Shown: in pieces, positions 6,443 through 13,991 of the stretch | Position numbering within the stretch: the first letter of the stretch is position 1 | Layout: each line of letters opens with the position of its first letter | Source: RGIG5579 sp045655865 | GTDB lineage: Bacteria; Bacillota; Clostridia; Oscillospirales; SIG627 | Length of the DNA: 22,748 nt | Assembly (NCBI GenBank): GCA_045655865.1 | Contig: JAZOQB010000032.1 | Location: 1 to 22,748, forward strand | Reading direction: 5' to 3' | Made by a program: the position numbers and the translations under genes | The notes under the pieces: model-generated | Told to the model about the DNA's origin: nothing | What the model saw: the letters and a program-made list of their open reading frames with translations, nothing else | Database searches by the model: none

Positions 6443-7850
6443 GGCCGCCCTCGCCGGTCTCGCGATAATGGCGGTGCAAATCCCGTCCGGTTTCGTACAT
6501 GGTCTTCACCACGGCATCAAAAGAAATTTTGCGGGAGTCGGTCAAAAAATTGGCCAGGTTCACCGCATTAATGGCCCGCATGGCGGCTACGGCGTTGCGC
6601 TCTATACAAGGGATCTGTACCAACCCCCGGATGGGATCACAGGTCAGCCCCAGGTGATGCTCCAGCGCCACCTCAGCGGCGTATTCGATCTGATCCAGGG
6701 TCATGCCGTAAATTTCTCCCAAACCGGCGGCAGCCATGGCGCAGGCGCTGCCCACTTCTGCCTGGCAACCGCATTCTGCCCCACTGATGGAGGCGTTGGT
6801 CTTGATAAGATTTCCCATGAGCCCGGCGGTTGCCAGAGCGTGAAGGATCTCCATCTCGTCAAAGCCCCTCCTGTCGCTGACGTATTTGAGGACCGCAGGC
6901 AAGATTCCGCAAGCGCCACAGGTGGGGGCGGTAACGATGGTTCCGCCGGCAGCGTTTTGCTCACTGACGGCAAAAGCGTAGGAGCAGACCAGCCGATTCT
7001 CCCGAGTTTCTGCGTTCTCGTCAATGTGACGCTGATTGTATAGGTGCTTGGCCCGTCTTTGCACGCCAAGGCCTCCATAAAGCTCTCCCTCTGCCCGCAG
7101 ACCCTCGTTCATGGCAAAAAGCATCGCCCGCCAGATCATACGCAAATACTCCCAGATGCCCTTGCCCTCAAACCGTTCCACGTATTGCCAAAGCCGAAGA
7201 TTCTCCTCCTGGCAAAACCGCAAGATTCGGGCAAAGCTGGTGTGGGGATAGATACAAGGCTCCTTGTATATTGCCTGTCCTTTGATCTCAATGCTCCCAC
7301 CGCCGGTGCTGTACACTTCCCAAAAGCCAAGGCGTTCTTTGCCTTTGAAAGCATAAAGTTTTAAGGTATTGGGGTGGTAAAGTTCCACCGTTTTAATATC
7401 AAATTCGATATCGCAAGGCACCGGCGCCAGGGCCTCTTGAATACAAAAATCCGTTCTGTGGACCTTTCCGGTTTTTGCTAAGGAACCGCAAAGCACCGCT
7501 TGATAGCGGGTTGCCTGGGGGAATTTCTCCCGAAACAAGCCTGCCGCCCGGCTAGGTCCCATCGTATGGGAGCTGGAGGGACCGCGCCCGATCCGATAAA
7601 GATCCCGGAGGGACTCCATGCCGGTCTTTACTTCTTTTTGCCGGCTCTCCTTGACGTCCCTTTTTAAAAAGAAGTCCAGGTTCACCCCAAATACCGTAGC
7701 AATGGACAGGAGCGTGTCCGTAGAGGGAAGCGACTCCCCATTTTCCCATTTGGAGACCGCTCGGTTGCTAACTCCTACTTTTTTCCCAAGCTCCGCCTGG
7801 GAAAGCTTATACTTTTTTCTTAAAAAGCGAATCTTTTCTGAAAATTCCAC
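6423..7850 (-). CDS. sdaA: XRE-type HTH fused to single-chain iron-sulfur L-serine dehydratase
   Basis: Residues 1-62 form an XRE helix-turn-helix (SQAELGKKVGVSNRAVSKWE at 17-36). Residues 78-475 are a complete L-serine ammonia-lyase, which converts L-serine to pyruvate and ammonia in the cytosol using a 4Fe-4S cluster. GPSSSHTMGP is at 90-99, an NRLVCSYAFAVSEQNAAGG segment near 285-303, and cluster cysteines C362, C404 and C415 keep the 42- and 11-residue spacing known from the Legionella enzyme. No ACT domain is present. The start is GTG at 7850, after an AGAGGAAAGG purine run. The internal Met78, where a plain SdaA would begin, has no ribosome site at useful distance, so the fusion looks genuine. 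The promoter carries an inverted repeat (7875-7899), suggesting self-regulation. Enzyme part very confident; regulatory role inferred. Confidence 0.93.
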   Translation of the reverse strand: MEFSEKIRFLRKKYKLSQAELGKKVGVSNRAVSKWENGESLPSTDTLLSIATVFGVNLDFFLKRDVKESRQKEVKTGMESLRDLYRIGRGPSSSHTMGPSRAAGLFREKFPQATRYQAVLCGSLAKTGKVHRTDFCIQEALAPVPCDIEFDIKTVELYHPNTLKLYAFKGKERLGFWEVYSTGGGSIEIKGQAIYKEPCIYPHTSFARILRFCQEENLRLWQYVERFEGKGIWEYLRMIWRAMLFAMNEGLRAEGELYGGLGVQRRAKHLYNQRHIDENAETRENRLVCSYAFAVSEQNAAGGTIVTAPTCGACGILPAVLKYVSDRRGFDEMEILHALATAGLMGNLIKTNASISGAECGCQAEVGSACAMAAAGLGEIYGMTLDQIEYAAEVALEHHLGLTCDPIRGLVQIPCIERNAVAAMRAINAVNLANFLTDSRKISFDAVVKTMYETGRDLHRHYRETGEGGLAKLYV

Positions 7851-7874
7851 CGCCCGATCCCTTTCCTCTTTTTT

Positions 7875-7899
7875 AAAATTCTACCATTATTAGAATTTT
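7875..7899. promoter_or_regulatory. Inverted repeat over the promoter, candidate operator for the fused HTH
   Basis: AAAATTCTA (7875-7883) and TAGAATTTT (7891-7899) form a perfect 9-bp inverted repeat around a 7-base centre. The left arm includes the whole -10 box and the right arm fills the spacer up to the -35. A dimeric XRE domain bound here would block RNA polymerase. The operator role is inferred from position and symmetry. Confidence 0.5.
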
Positions 7900-7906
7900 T
7901 TTGCAA
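7878..7906 (-). promoter_or_regulatory. Promoter of the HTH-serine dehydratase gene
   Basis: On the minus strand, TTGCAA (7901-7906) and TAGAAT (7878-7883) are separated by 17 bases. The start codon follows about 28 bases downstream of the -10 box. Confidence 0.75.
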
Positions 7907-7966
7907 TAGGGTTTTCATTCTTAAATTTTTTCCATCCTCCCCGGGGCAAAAAAGCGAGCAACGGAG

Positions 7967-8006
7967 AAAAAAGAGAAGGGTGCGCTCGCACTCTTCTCTT
8001 TTTTTG
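7967..8006. terminator. Bidirectional-looking terminator after rnfD
   Basis: A-rich GAGAAGGGTGC (about 7973-7983) pairs with GCACTCTTCTC (about 7988-7998) with one G-U pair and a 4-base loop. Runs of A and T extend the stem on both sides, so each strand shows a T tract after the stem. It lies between rnfD and the serine dehydratase promoter and so closes the rnf transcript. Confidence 0.75.
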
Positions 8007-8084
8007 TTTTTTCTTTGTCCTCTTCTAAAACACCTGCACCCAAGCGCGGCCGTGACCCTTAAATTTTCCGATCAACAAGCCCTC

Positions 8085-9083
8085 TCAAGCCTTTTTCCAC
8101 ATGGCTGAAAAAGAGATGCCGTAGGGCCGGGGCCTGCAGAGAAAATCCAGCGGGCGGGCCAAAAGATCGGCCAGAAGAATGGCCAATCCCGCACCGTAAG
8201 CGTCGCTGACAAACCTGCGAAATACCACAGTCAAAACACCGCAAAGAACGCCAAAGATCAGCTTTCCGCCGGCTGTGACAGGGCCACATGCGCCGTCGGT
8301 GGCAAGAAAGACCGCACCCAGAAGCACCCCTCCGGAAAGAAGAAAGGCAAGCGCGGTTTCCACCCGATTGCCACTTCCGAAAAAGAGGAAGGAAAGGGTG
8401 GCGGCGGAAAGGAAAAAGGTGACAGGAATATGCCAGGTGAAGACATGTCTGACCAAAAGATACAAAAATCCTGTGAAAAGCAAAAGGGCGGAAACCTCTC
8501 CGATACACCCGGCATAGGATCCGGTCAAAAGATCGGAGATCCCGGGCGCAGCATCGCTCCCCTCTTTAAAAAGGACGAAGGCAGGGGCAGTGGCAAAGCC
8601 TTCCGGCATTGCCTCCGGAGAGAGAGAGGGGGCAAACGGGGATAGGGATGAAAAGGGCTGAGGAAAACGGTTCATCTGAGAGAAAAACAACAGGAACAGA
8701 ACCGCCCTCCCGAAAAGAACGGGATTGAAAATGCTCTTCCCCGGTCCCAAAATGAGCTGTTTTGCTACCACAATGGAAAAAAACGCACCCAAAACAGGCG
8801 CCCAAAGAGGCGATGTGGCAGGCAGGGTCATAGCGAGAAGCAGACCGGTTACCACAGTGGAAAGGTCGGGCGCCCCCCGTCGTTTCAAGATCCGTAGAGA
8901 AAGCGCTTCAAAAAAGGTGCAAGAGACCACGCTCAAAATGGTGATGAAAAGCGCTCGCAAACCAAAGGCATAGACACCCCAGATCAGAGAAGGGGTCAGC
9001 GCAATGCAAAGATCCAGCATCAGAGAACGCGTGGAGTCTTCATGTCGAATGTGGGGAGATGTTCCCACGGAATCGTTTCCCAT
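8085..9083 (-). CDS. rnfD: RnfD-like membrane subunit, flavinylation motif apparently altered
   Basis: This 332-aa membrane protein follows the RnfD/NqrB plan: multiple hydrophobic helices, the STVVTGLLLAMTLP segment (75-88), GPGKSIFNPVLFGRAVL (113-129), a GEVSALLLFTGFLYLLVR helix (195-212) and an ATDGACGPVT motif (261-270), ending with a RPRPYGI tail. Length is normal, so it is not truncated. In functional Rnf complexes RnfD carries FMN covalently bound to a Thr in an S/T-G-A-T-P-type motif; here the matching segment reads FATAPAFVLFKEG (163-175), where the Thr is not directly before the Pro. It starts after AGGAGGAG, 9 bases from the end of rnfC. No rnfG, E, A or B follows. Family call is firm, redox function doubtful. 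Confidence 0.9.
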   Translation of the reverse strand: MGNDSVGTSPHIRHEDSTRSLMLDLCIALTPSLIWGVYAFGLRALFITILSVVSCTFFEALSLRILKRRGAPDLSTVVTGLLLAMTLPATSPLWAPVLGAFFSIVVAKQLILGPGKSIFNPVLFGRAVLFLLFFSQMNRFPQPFSSLSPFAPSLSPEAMPEGFATAPAFVLFKEGSDAAPGISDLLTGSYAGCIGEVSALLLFTGFLYLLVRHVFTWHIPVTFFLSAATLSFLFFGSGNRVETALAFLLSGGVLLGAVFLATDGACGPVTAGGKLIFGVLCGVLTVVFRRFVSDAYGAGLAILLADLLARPLDFLCRPRPYGISFSAMWKKA

Positions 9084-9092
9084 ATTCTCCTC

Positions 9093-10496
9093 CTAGTCTT
9101 TCGTTTTCGCCCCGGACAAAAGGGTCTCTTCCGGACGCTTTTGCTGTTTTGTTTCTTCATTTTTTTCAGAGTCGTCAGACGAGACGGCAGAAATCTCTTT
9201 TTTCTCTTTTTCCCAGGCGATCTTTCCTTCGCGGATCTCCTGCAAAAGGGGAATTCTGGCAGGGCACACGTACGAGCAACATCCACACTCGCTGCAGCTG
9301 TCCAAGCCCAATAGCCTCTGGGCGTCCCGGACACGACCGGCCAGCACCAACCGTCTTAGCTCTAAGGGCATCAAGTGCATGGGGCAGACCCGCAAACACC
9401 GCCCGCAACGAATACAAGCGCTCGGTGCAAAATTTTCAACTTGGAGAGCGATCAGGCCCGCTGTGTCTTTTGTCACAGGGATCTCCAAACTTTTCTGCGC
9501 CCTTCCCCTCATAGGGCCGCCCACCACGATCCGATCCGGCTTGGAAGAAAATCCGCCGCAACGGGCAAACAGATCACCCAGGGAAGTGCCAAGGGGTACC
9601 AAAAGATTTGCAGGGTCTTTGACGCATTCCCCGCTCACGGTAAGAAGTCGATGGATCATAGGCATTCCCGTGACAAAGGCTTGATATATCGCCCAACAGG
9701 TCTTTGCATGGAACACCGCTGTGCCCAAATCTTCTGCCCGGGCACCTTTTGGAATTTCCCTGTGCATCAAAGACCAGATCAGATGGCGTTCTTCTCCCTG
9801 CGGATATTTTCCGTTCAGCCGGGCGATCACGAAGCTATCGCTTCCTCCCACCACCTTGACAATGGCCTCCACGGCATCTTCGTTTCCGCTTTCCATGGCA
9901 AAAACGGCCCTCTGTGCACCGATAGCACGCAAAAGGATCTTCACGCCGCCAATTACCTCTTCCCCATGCTCCAAAAGAAGCCGGTGAGTCGAGGTCAGAT
10001 ACGGTTCCGATTCCACGCAGTTGATGATCAGCCGGGTCACCTTTCCCCGGGCACAGGAGACCTTTGACCACACAGGAAGCGCATCATCACCCTGATCCAC
10101 AATTCCCTTTTCCCGGATCTGCTCCACCAGATCCTCCGGCTTTGCCTGAAAGATGGGGGTGTCAAAGGGACGGACGGTGGGACAAAGCGTTTCCTTAAAA
10201 TCGTTTTCCAAAACGATCGCCTGTGTTTCTCCCATGGCGGTTGGCAAAGTGGAAATATCAACTACGGTTCCGGAAACGCTGGAGTGAACCGGTGCCGAAC
10301 TGTCTCCCTTTTCTTGGCCGATCTTTTGTCCTTTGAAAACCCGATCTCCCACCTTCACCAAAGGCACTGCCGCCTCTCCCAAATGTTGAAGAAGGGGGAT
10401 GGTAACAAAACCGGATGCCTGTACTTTTTCAATGGGTCGGCGCGCCGTCTTTTTCTCTTTGTCCGGCTGGACCCCACCGCGAAAGCTCAGTGCCAT
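9093..10496 (-). CDS. rnfC: RnfC-like electron-transport subunit, nucleotide-binding loop degenerate
   Basis: The start is the ATG at 10496 with AAGGAGG upstream, giving 467 aa. It has the RnfC barrel-sandwich N-terminus (FRGGVQP, then QHLGEAAVPLVKVGDRV and a second APVHSSVSGTV strand), the NuoF-like core (about 110-290) and two intact 4Fe-4S motifs: C361/C364/C367/C371 followed by P, and C401/C404/C407/C411 followed by P. The tail after 430 is charged and low in complexity. In RnfC the NADH/FMN loop normally reads like GIVGxGGAxFPTHVK; here residues 131-145 read GIVDQGDDALPVWSK, so the paired glycines and the FPT are lost, and INGAECEPY reads INCVESEPY. It heads a two-gene unit with rnfD. 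Membership is firm; NADH oxidation is doubtful. Confidence 0.92.
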   Translation of the reverse strand: MALSFRGGVQPDKEKKTARRPIEKVQASGFVTIPLLQHLGEAAVPLVKVGDRVFKGQKIGQEKGDSSAPVHSSVSGTVVDISTLPTAMGETQAIVLENDFKETLCPTVRPFDTPIFQAKPEDLVEQIREKGIVDQGDDALPVWSKVSCARGKVTRLIINCVESEPYLTSTHRLLLEHGEEVIGGVKILLRAIGAQRAVFAMESGNEDAVEAIVKVVGGSDSFVIARLNGKYPQGEERHLIWSLMHREIPKGARAEDLGTAVFHAKTCWAIYQAFVTGMPMIHRLLTVSGECVKDPANLLVPLGTSLGDLFARCGGFSSKPDRIVVGGPMRGRAQKSLEIPVTKDTAGLIALQVENFAPSACIRCGRCLRVCPMHLMPLELRRLVLAGRVRDAQRLLGLDSCSECGCCSYVCPARIPLLQEIREGKIAWEKEKKEISAVSSDDSEKNEETKQQKRPEETLLSGAKTKD

Positions 10497-10557
10497 TCTT
10501 TTTCCTCCTTGACCGTCCATACCGCCCCATAAGCGCAGACGATTCTCATTCTTATGG

Positions 10558-10586
10558 ATTTTACCATATTTTGCCCCGGTTTTCAA
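10558..10586 (-). promoter_or_regulatory. Promoter of rnfCD
   Basis: On the minus strand, TTGAAA (10581-10586) and TAAAAT (10558-10563) are separated by 17 bases. The leader to the rnfC ATG is about 55 bases, with no obvious structure. Confidence 0.75.
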
Positions 10587-10649
10587 GTTTTATTTTCCAC
10601 ACCGCCCCGGCGTCTTTCTCCGCCACAAGAGCTCTGACTTTTTTGCGCA

Positions 10650-10689
10650 AAAAAAGATAAAAAAGAAGGCGCGACGAAACAGTCGCGCC
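10650..10689 (-). terminator. Rho-independent terminator of the surface protein/peptide transcript
   Basis: GGCGCGAC (10668-10675) pairs with GTCGCGCC (10682-10689) around a 6-base loop. On the minus strand the stem is followed by TTCTTTTTTATC and more T residues. It lies 57 bases after the 47-aa peptide gene. Confidence 0.9.
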
Positions 10690-10745
10690 ATCTGATCGAA
10701 TCAAAATCACTCTTTTAAGTTCGGATGTTTTCCGGTCTTGTTTGA

Positions 10746-10889
10746 TCAACCGAAAGGCTGCACCTTGGATTCATCCTCGTCCTGTGAGCCGCCGCCCTGA
10801 ATCAGACCGCCGGTATTTGAGTCCTCCAAAATATCCTCTGTCAAAAAGCAGATCTTTTCCAATTCGGGAGAAGTATAGTTCTTTTTCAT
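10746..10889 (-). CDS. 47-aa MKK-type small peptide downstream of surface protein
   Basis: The gene starts at an ATG at 10889, with AAGGAG about 10 bases upstream, and is 28 bases after the large surface-protein gene, in the same transcript before the terminator. The peptide begins MKKNYTSPELEKICFLTEDI and continues with LEDSN, a Gly-rich patch (GGLIQGGGS) and an acidic stretch (QDEDESK), ending VQPFG. The N-terminal pattern MKKxYxxPxLxxxxFxxxDI followed by S is one I associate with many unannotated small proteins of gut Clostridia. It has no signal peptide or membrane helix and one Cys (residue 14). A precursor-peptide role is possible, but no maturation enzyme gene is nearby, so function is unknown. 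Confidence 0.75.
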   Translation of the reverse strand: MKKNYTSPELEKICFLTEDILEDSNTGGLIQGGGSQDEDESKVQPFG

Positions 10890-10917
10890 TTCGTTGTTCA
10901 CTCCTTGTCTATCCCAA

Positions 10918-13899
10918 TTACGCCATGTAAGCCGAAACTGCTTCCGAGTAAGCCAGAAGCGCCCGGATCAGCGCACCTTGTACCGGATCATTGATGCCTT
11001 GGCCCATCATTGCCACCGCAGGGATGGAGACTTTAGTCAAAGAAGAGCCGACAGTCTCGCCGCTGCCACGAACCTCGACGGTCATGCCCTTTTCAAAAGA
11101 ATTGGCCTTCACGCGAAGAACGAAGCTGTAATCGGCATAGCCGGTGGCATCCTCCACAAGCTCATAGTAGCTGCTATCCAAACGCACGCCGTTGACATAA
11201 ACGCTCAGATCGCTTTTTTCTCCGGAGTAGTTACCGTAGAATTTAATACCCACGGAGCTTCCCAGTTCCAAGCTGGCGCCGGCAAACTGGAAGGCGCCCT
11301 TCTTAAAGTTGGTAGAATCCAGAGCATAGCCGGAATCGTATTTGCCGGAGTAATCCGCGCCGGAAAGAGCAGAGGCGGTAAAGCCATCCTCGCCGTGGAA
11401 TCTCTTGTGAGCTTCCAGACCCAAGTTGTAGATGGACTTATAGAGCCGGGCGGTCTTCGCGTTCACACCTTCGTATCTTGCCGCGCCGGTCTGGCAGAGG
11501 CTCATCACGTCGATCTTCACGCCGGACACGTCGTTGGTAGTAAGGGTAAAGCCCTTATGGAAGTTGGAAGCCGCAACGCCGGGCAGAGAGATGCAGTAAT
11601 ACTCCACGCCGCCCGAGGTCTCTTTTTCCATATCATTGATACCGCCGGAAATGGTGCCGATCCCGGCGATCTCAGATGCAACGCTCCAGTTGAAGGCGGA
11701 ACCAAAGGCATTTACTTCTCCGGAGTTAAAATAAAGCTTGATAATAATGCGATCCTGCATGAGAAGGCTTGTGCCGTAAAAGCTCTGTCCCTGGGTACCG
11801 GTCCAGTTGATGTTGTTTCCGCTGGCGACGGCCTGGATGCCGCCGATCGCGCCGGTGCCCTTGGAAAAGCTAAGCTGAGACTGGAGCGCGGAAGCGCCGG
11901 TGACGTACACTTGTCCGTTCACCCATTCTTCCATCTGCCGGAAGTTTACCTTGCCTTCTACGTTTGCCAAATTGATCCGGCCGGACTTGCCCAACATCAC
12001 AACGCTGGTCTTTCCCGCCTGACCGACGGTAAAGCTACCGGAGGGAGCAGGGTTAACTTTGCCGTTAAACTGACCGCCGGTAATGAGAGCGGAATAGCTG
12101 CTCGCAGAACCGGAGCTTGTCCCAAAGTTCACGGATTTTTTGAATACAACATCCCCGGAAATCTCCGTTGCAACGGAAGTGACCGTCATGTTGCTGGCAT
12201 AATAGTCAATGGAGAACACGCCGCCGGAGAGCACGTTTTTCACATTTCCGGTAGCAGCGTTGTTGAGGCTCGCTCCGTTAAAGGAAGAAAAGGTGCCGCC
12301 CTTGACGTAGTTGGTAACGTTGTTTACCTTAGAAGCGCTCATTCTGGCGCCGCCGTACAAAAGACCGATGGAGGTACCAGCCTCAAAGTCGAAGGTGTTC
12401 ACAACAGAATCAACGATACCGCCGTTGGTGTAGGCTCCGCCGCCGTAGAAGTAGTTCATACGGGGGGTACCGTAAACGTAGTTATAGATCTCATCTGCAT
12501 TCGCAGCTGCATAGCCACCGCCACAGAAGTTGAGGAACACGCCGCCATAAACGGTGTTGGTGACCACCGAGTGGAACACCGGGCCGCCCTCTTGCCGATA
12601 ATCTCTGGCGCCGGCATGGAAACCGGTAAATGCCTGACCGATCTCACCGCCGTTGATGTTGTTGTAAGTGCCGCCGATTGCCAAAGCGCCGTTAAGAGTC
12701 TTCACGTAACCGGCGTTCATGTTCAACGTAGAGGTTCCGGTGATGGTGCCGCCGTTGAAGTTACTCTGGACGGCAAGGGGGATGTTGGTGTGATAGCCGT
12801 TCTTCTCGTCGATGGTGATAGAGAGGTTTCCAACCAAAATGTTTGGGCTGTTGTTGGTTCCTACTCCGCGGACGGAAAAGCCGCTGGTGTCGGTAAGGGT
12901 ACCGCCGTAAACGTTAATGGTCATATCGCCCACCGAATATTTGGGGAACGTGCCGCCGGCCAAACCGGCAATGCGGTAAACAAAGCCGCTGCGCACCTCC
13001 ATCACGGCGTCGGCAACGGGAGAGTTAAAACGTCTGACCTGAAGCTCACCGATCTCATAGGACGTGGTAAAGCTGGATGGATGAGTCTTGCCTTCATCGC
13101 GACCGGTGTCGATGATCATCTTTGCCCGGGTATGGATGGGACGGATATCAAAGGAAACGGTATCGGCGTACTCATACCGGTATTCCGGTGCCTGTTCAGC
13201 GGTAGTGGGAGCGGTGGCGTAGTTGTATCCTACCGATGCAAATCTTCCGGCCGTGGTATCCTTCACGCCCTGTCCGATGGTAATGGAAGATACGAACTTT
13301 CCGTCAGGATCCGTTTGGGCATCGATCTGATCCTGAGTCCAGCCCATAAAGACCGCTGCTGTAAAGTTGTCCGCCGCAAAGACGCCGTTGGAGTTGGCAA
13401 CCTGCATATTCTTAATGACAACGTTGGCGTTGCCGGCGTAAAGCTTTACGGAGCTAGTGGCAAAGCTGAAGTTGATGTTGTCAAAAGTATAATCGTTTGC
13501 ACAAGCCACACTGGTGGAAAGCTGGATCGCCGGTCTGGCACCGGGATCCGTAGCCTTATCCCAACCCTTAATGGTAATGGGAAGCTTGCTTCCGTCGGTT
13601 CTCCGGATGGTCTTCTGGCTGAAAATAACGCCGTTCTCGGAGGTAACCGGAATATCGCTCTCTACAACGATGGTCAAAGTATCCTCTGGACCCCAAACCT
13701 CATTTTTCAAGCTCAGGATCGCAGATTCCACGGAGCCGTATTCTTCATTGTCCTTCCAGTCTACGCCACCGCCGACAACAGTCACGGTCACGTTTCTGCC
13801 GGTAGCGCCGCTGGCGCTGGTCACCAGCAAGCCCACGGTGCAAAGGCAAAGTAAAACTGCCAGGAAGCAAAGAGAAAAGATTTTCTTTTTGCGATTCAT
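10918..13899 (-). CDS. Large secreted beta-helix-like surface protein
   Basis: This 993-aa protein has an N-terminal signal peptide (MNRKKKIFSLCFLAVLLCLC... to about residue 31, ending near TSASGA). A broad region (about 110-640) is rich in short repeated strands with Gly-Gly and Asn turns (NVYGGTLTD, NNINGGEIG, NTVYGGVFLN, NYVKGGTFS, NVLSGGVFS), the look of a right-handed parallel beta-helix such as polysaccharide lyases and adhesins use. The C-terminal part (about 710-993) holds two related strand-then-helix units, each with an xFxKGxT strand and a long final helix (GVNAKTARLYKSIYNLGLEA and DPVQGALIRALLAYSEAVSA). No LPXTG or SLH motif is seen, so how it attaches is unclear. Start is supported by GGGAGG. 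It could be an adhesin or a glycan-binding protein; no catalytic residues were identified. Confidence 0.85.
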   Translation of the reverse strand: MNRKKKIFSLCFLAVLLCLCTVGLLVTSASGATGRNVTVTVVGGGVDWKDNEEYGSVESAILSLKNEVWGPEDTLTIVVESDIPVTSENGVIFSQKTIRRTDGSKLPITIKGWDKATDPGARPAIQLSTSVACANDYTFDNINFSFATSSVKLYAGNANVVIKNMQVANSNGVFAADNFTAAVFMGWTQDQIDAQTDPDGKFVSSITIGQGVKDTTAGRFASVGYNYATAPTTAEQAPEYRYEYADTVSFDIRPIHTRAKMIIDTGRDEGKTHPSSFTTSYEIGELQVRRFNSPVADAVMEVRSGFVYRIAGLAGGTFPKYSVGDMTINVYGGTLTDTSGFSVRGVGTNNSPNILVGNLSITIDEKNGYHTNIPLAVQSNFNGGTITGTSTLNMNAGYVKTLNGALAIGGTYNNINGGEIGQAFTGFHAGARDYRQEGGPVFHSVVTNTVYGGVFLNFCGGGYAAANADEIYNYVYGTPRMNYFYGGGAYTNGGIVDSVVNTFDFEAGTSIGLLYGGARMSASKVNNVTNYVKGGTFSSFNGASLNNAATGNVKNVLSGGVFSIDYYASNMTVTSVATEISGDVVFKKSVNFGTSSGSASSYSALITGGQFNGKVNPAPSGSFTVGQAGKTSVVMLGKSGRINLANVEGKVNFRQMEEWVNGQVYVTGASALQSQLSFSKGTGAIGGIQAVASGNNINWTGTQGQSFYGTSLLMQDRIIIKLYFNSGEVNAFGSAFNWSVASEIAGIGTISGGINDMEKETSGGVEYYCISLPGVAASNFHKGFTLTTNDVSGVKIDVMSLCQTGAARYEGVNAKTARLYKSIYNLGLEAHKRFHGEDGFTASALSGADYSGKYDSGYALDSTNFKKGAFQFAGASLELGSSVGIKFYGNYSGEKSDLSVYVNGVRLDSSYYELVEDATGYADYSFVLRVKANSFEKGMTVEVRGSGETVGSSLTKVSIPAVAMMGQGINDPVQGALIRALLAYSEAVSAYMA

Positions 13900-13991
13900 G
13901 GTTTTCCCTCCCGGATTCGATGTAAAATTTCACTGGTTAATGACCTACCCCTGACAAAAATGGGCAGTAAGCCAGTCTCCACTTAATCTAC

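Noticed and set aside
5429..6571. A 380-codon plus-strand frame across the lipoprotein gene
   Set aside because: It is antisense to the lipoprotein, has no ribosome site and no recognisable domain.
6423..7619. Separate serine dehydratase starting at Met78 of the fusion
   Set aside because: The nearest AAGGAG lies about 27 bases upstream, too far to serve this ATG, so the full-length fusion is preferred.
8085..10496. A functional six-subunit Rnf ion pump
   Set aside because: Only two subunits are present and both carry altered cofactor motifs, so no such claim is supported here.
10746..10889. RiPP/bacteriocin precursor with the CPBP protein as its immunity gene
   Set aside because: No maturation enzyme or transporter gene is nearby, and the CPBP gene is in a different operon with tRNA-related genes.
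10894..13854. A 986-codon open frame on the plus strand across the surface-protein gene
   Set aside because: It is antisense to a gene with signal peptide, ribosome site, promoter and repeat structure, and its product has no recognisable domain.
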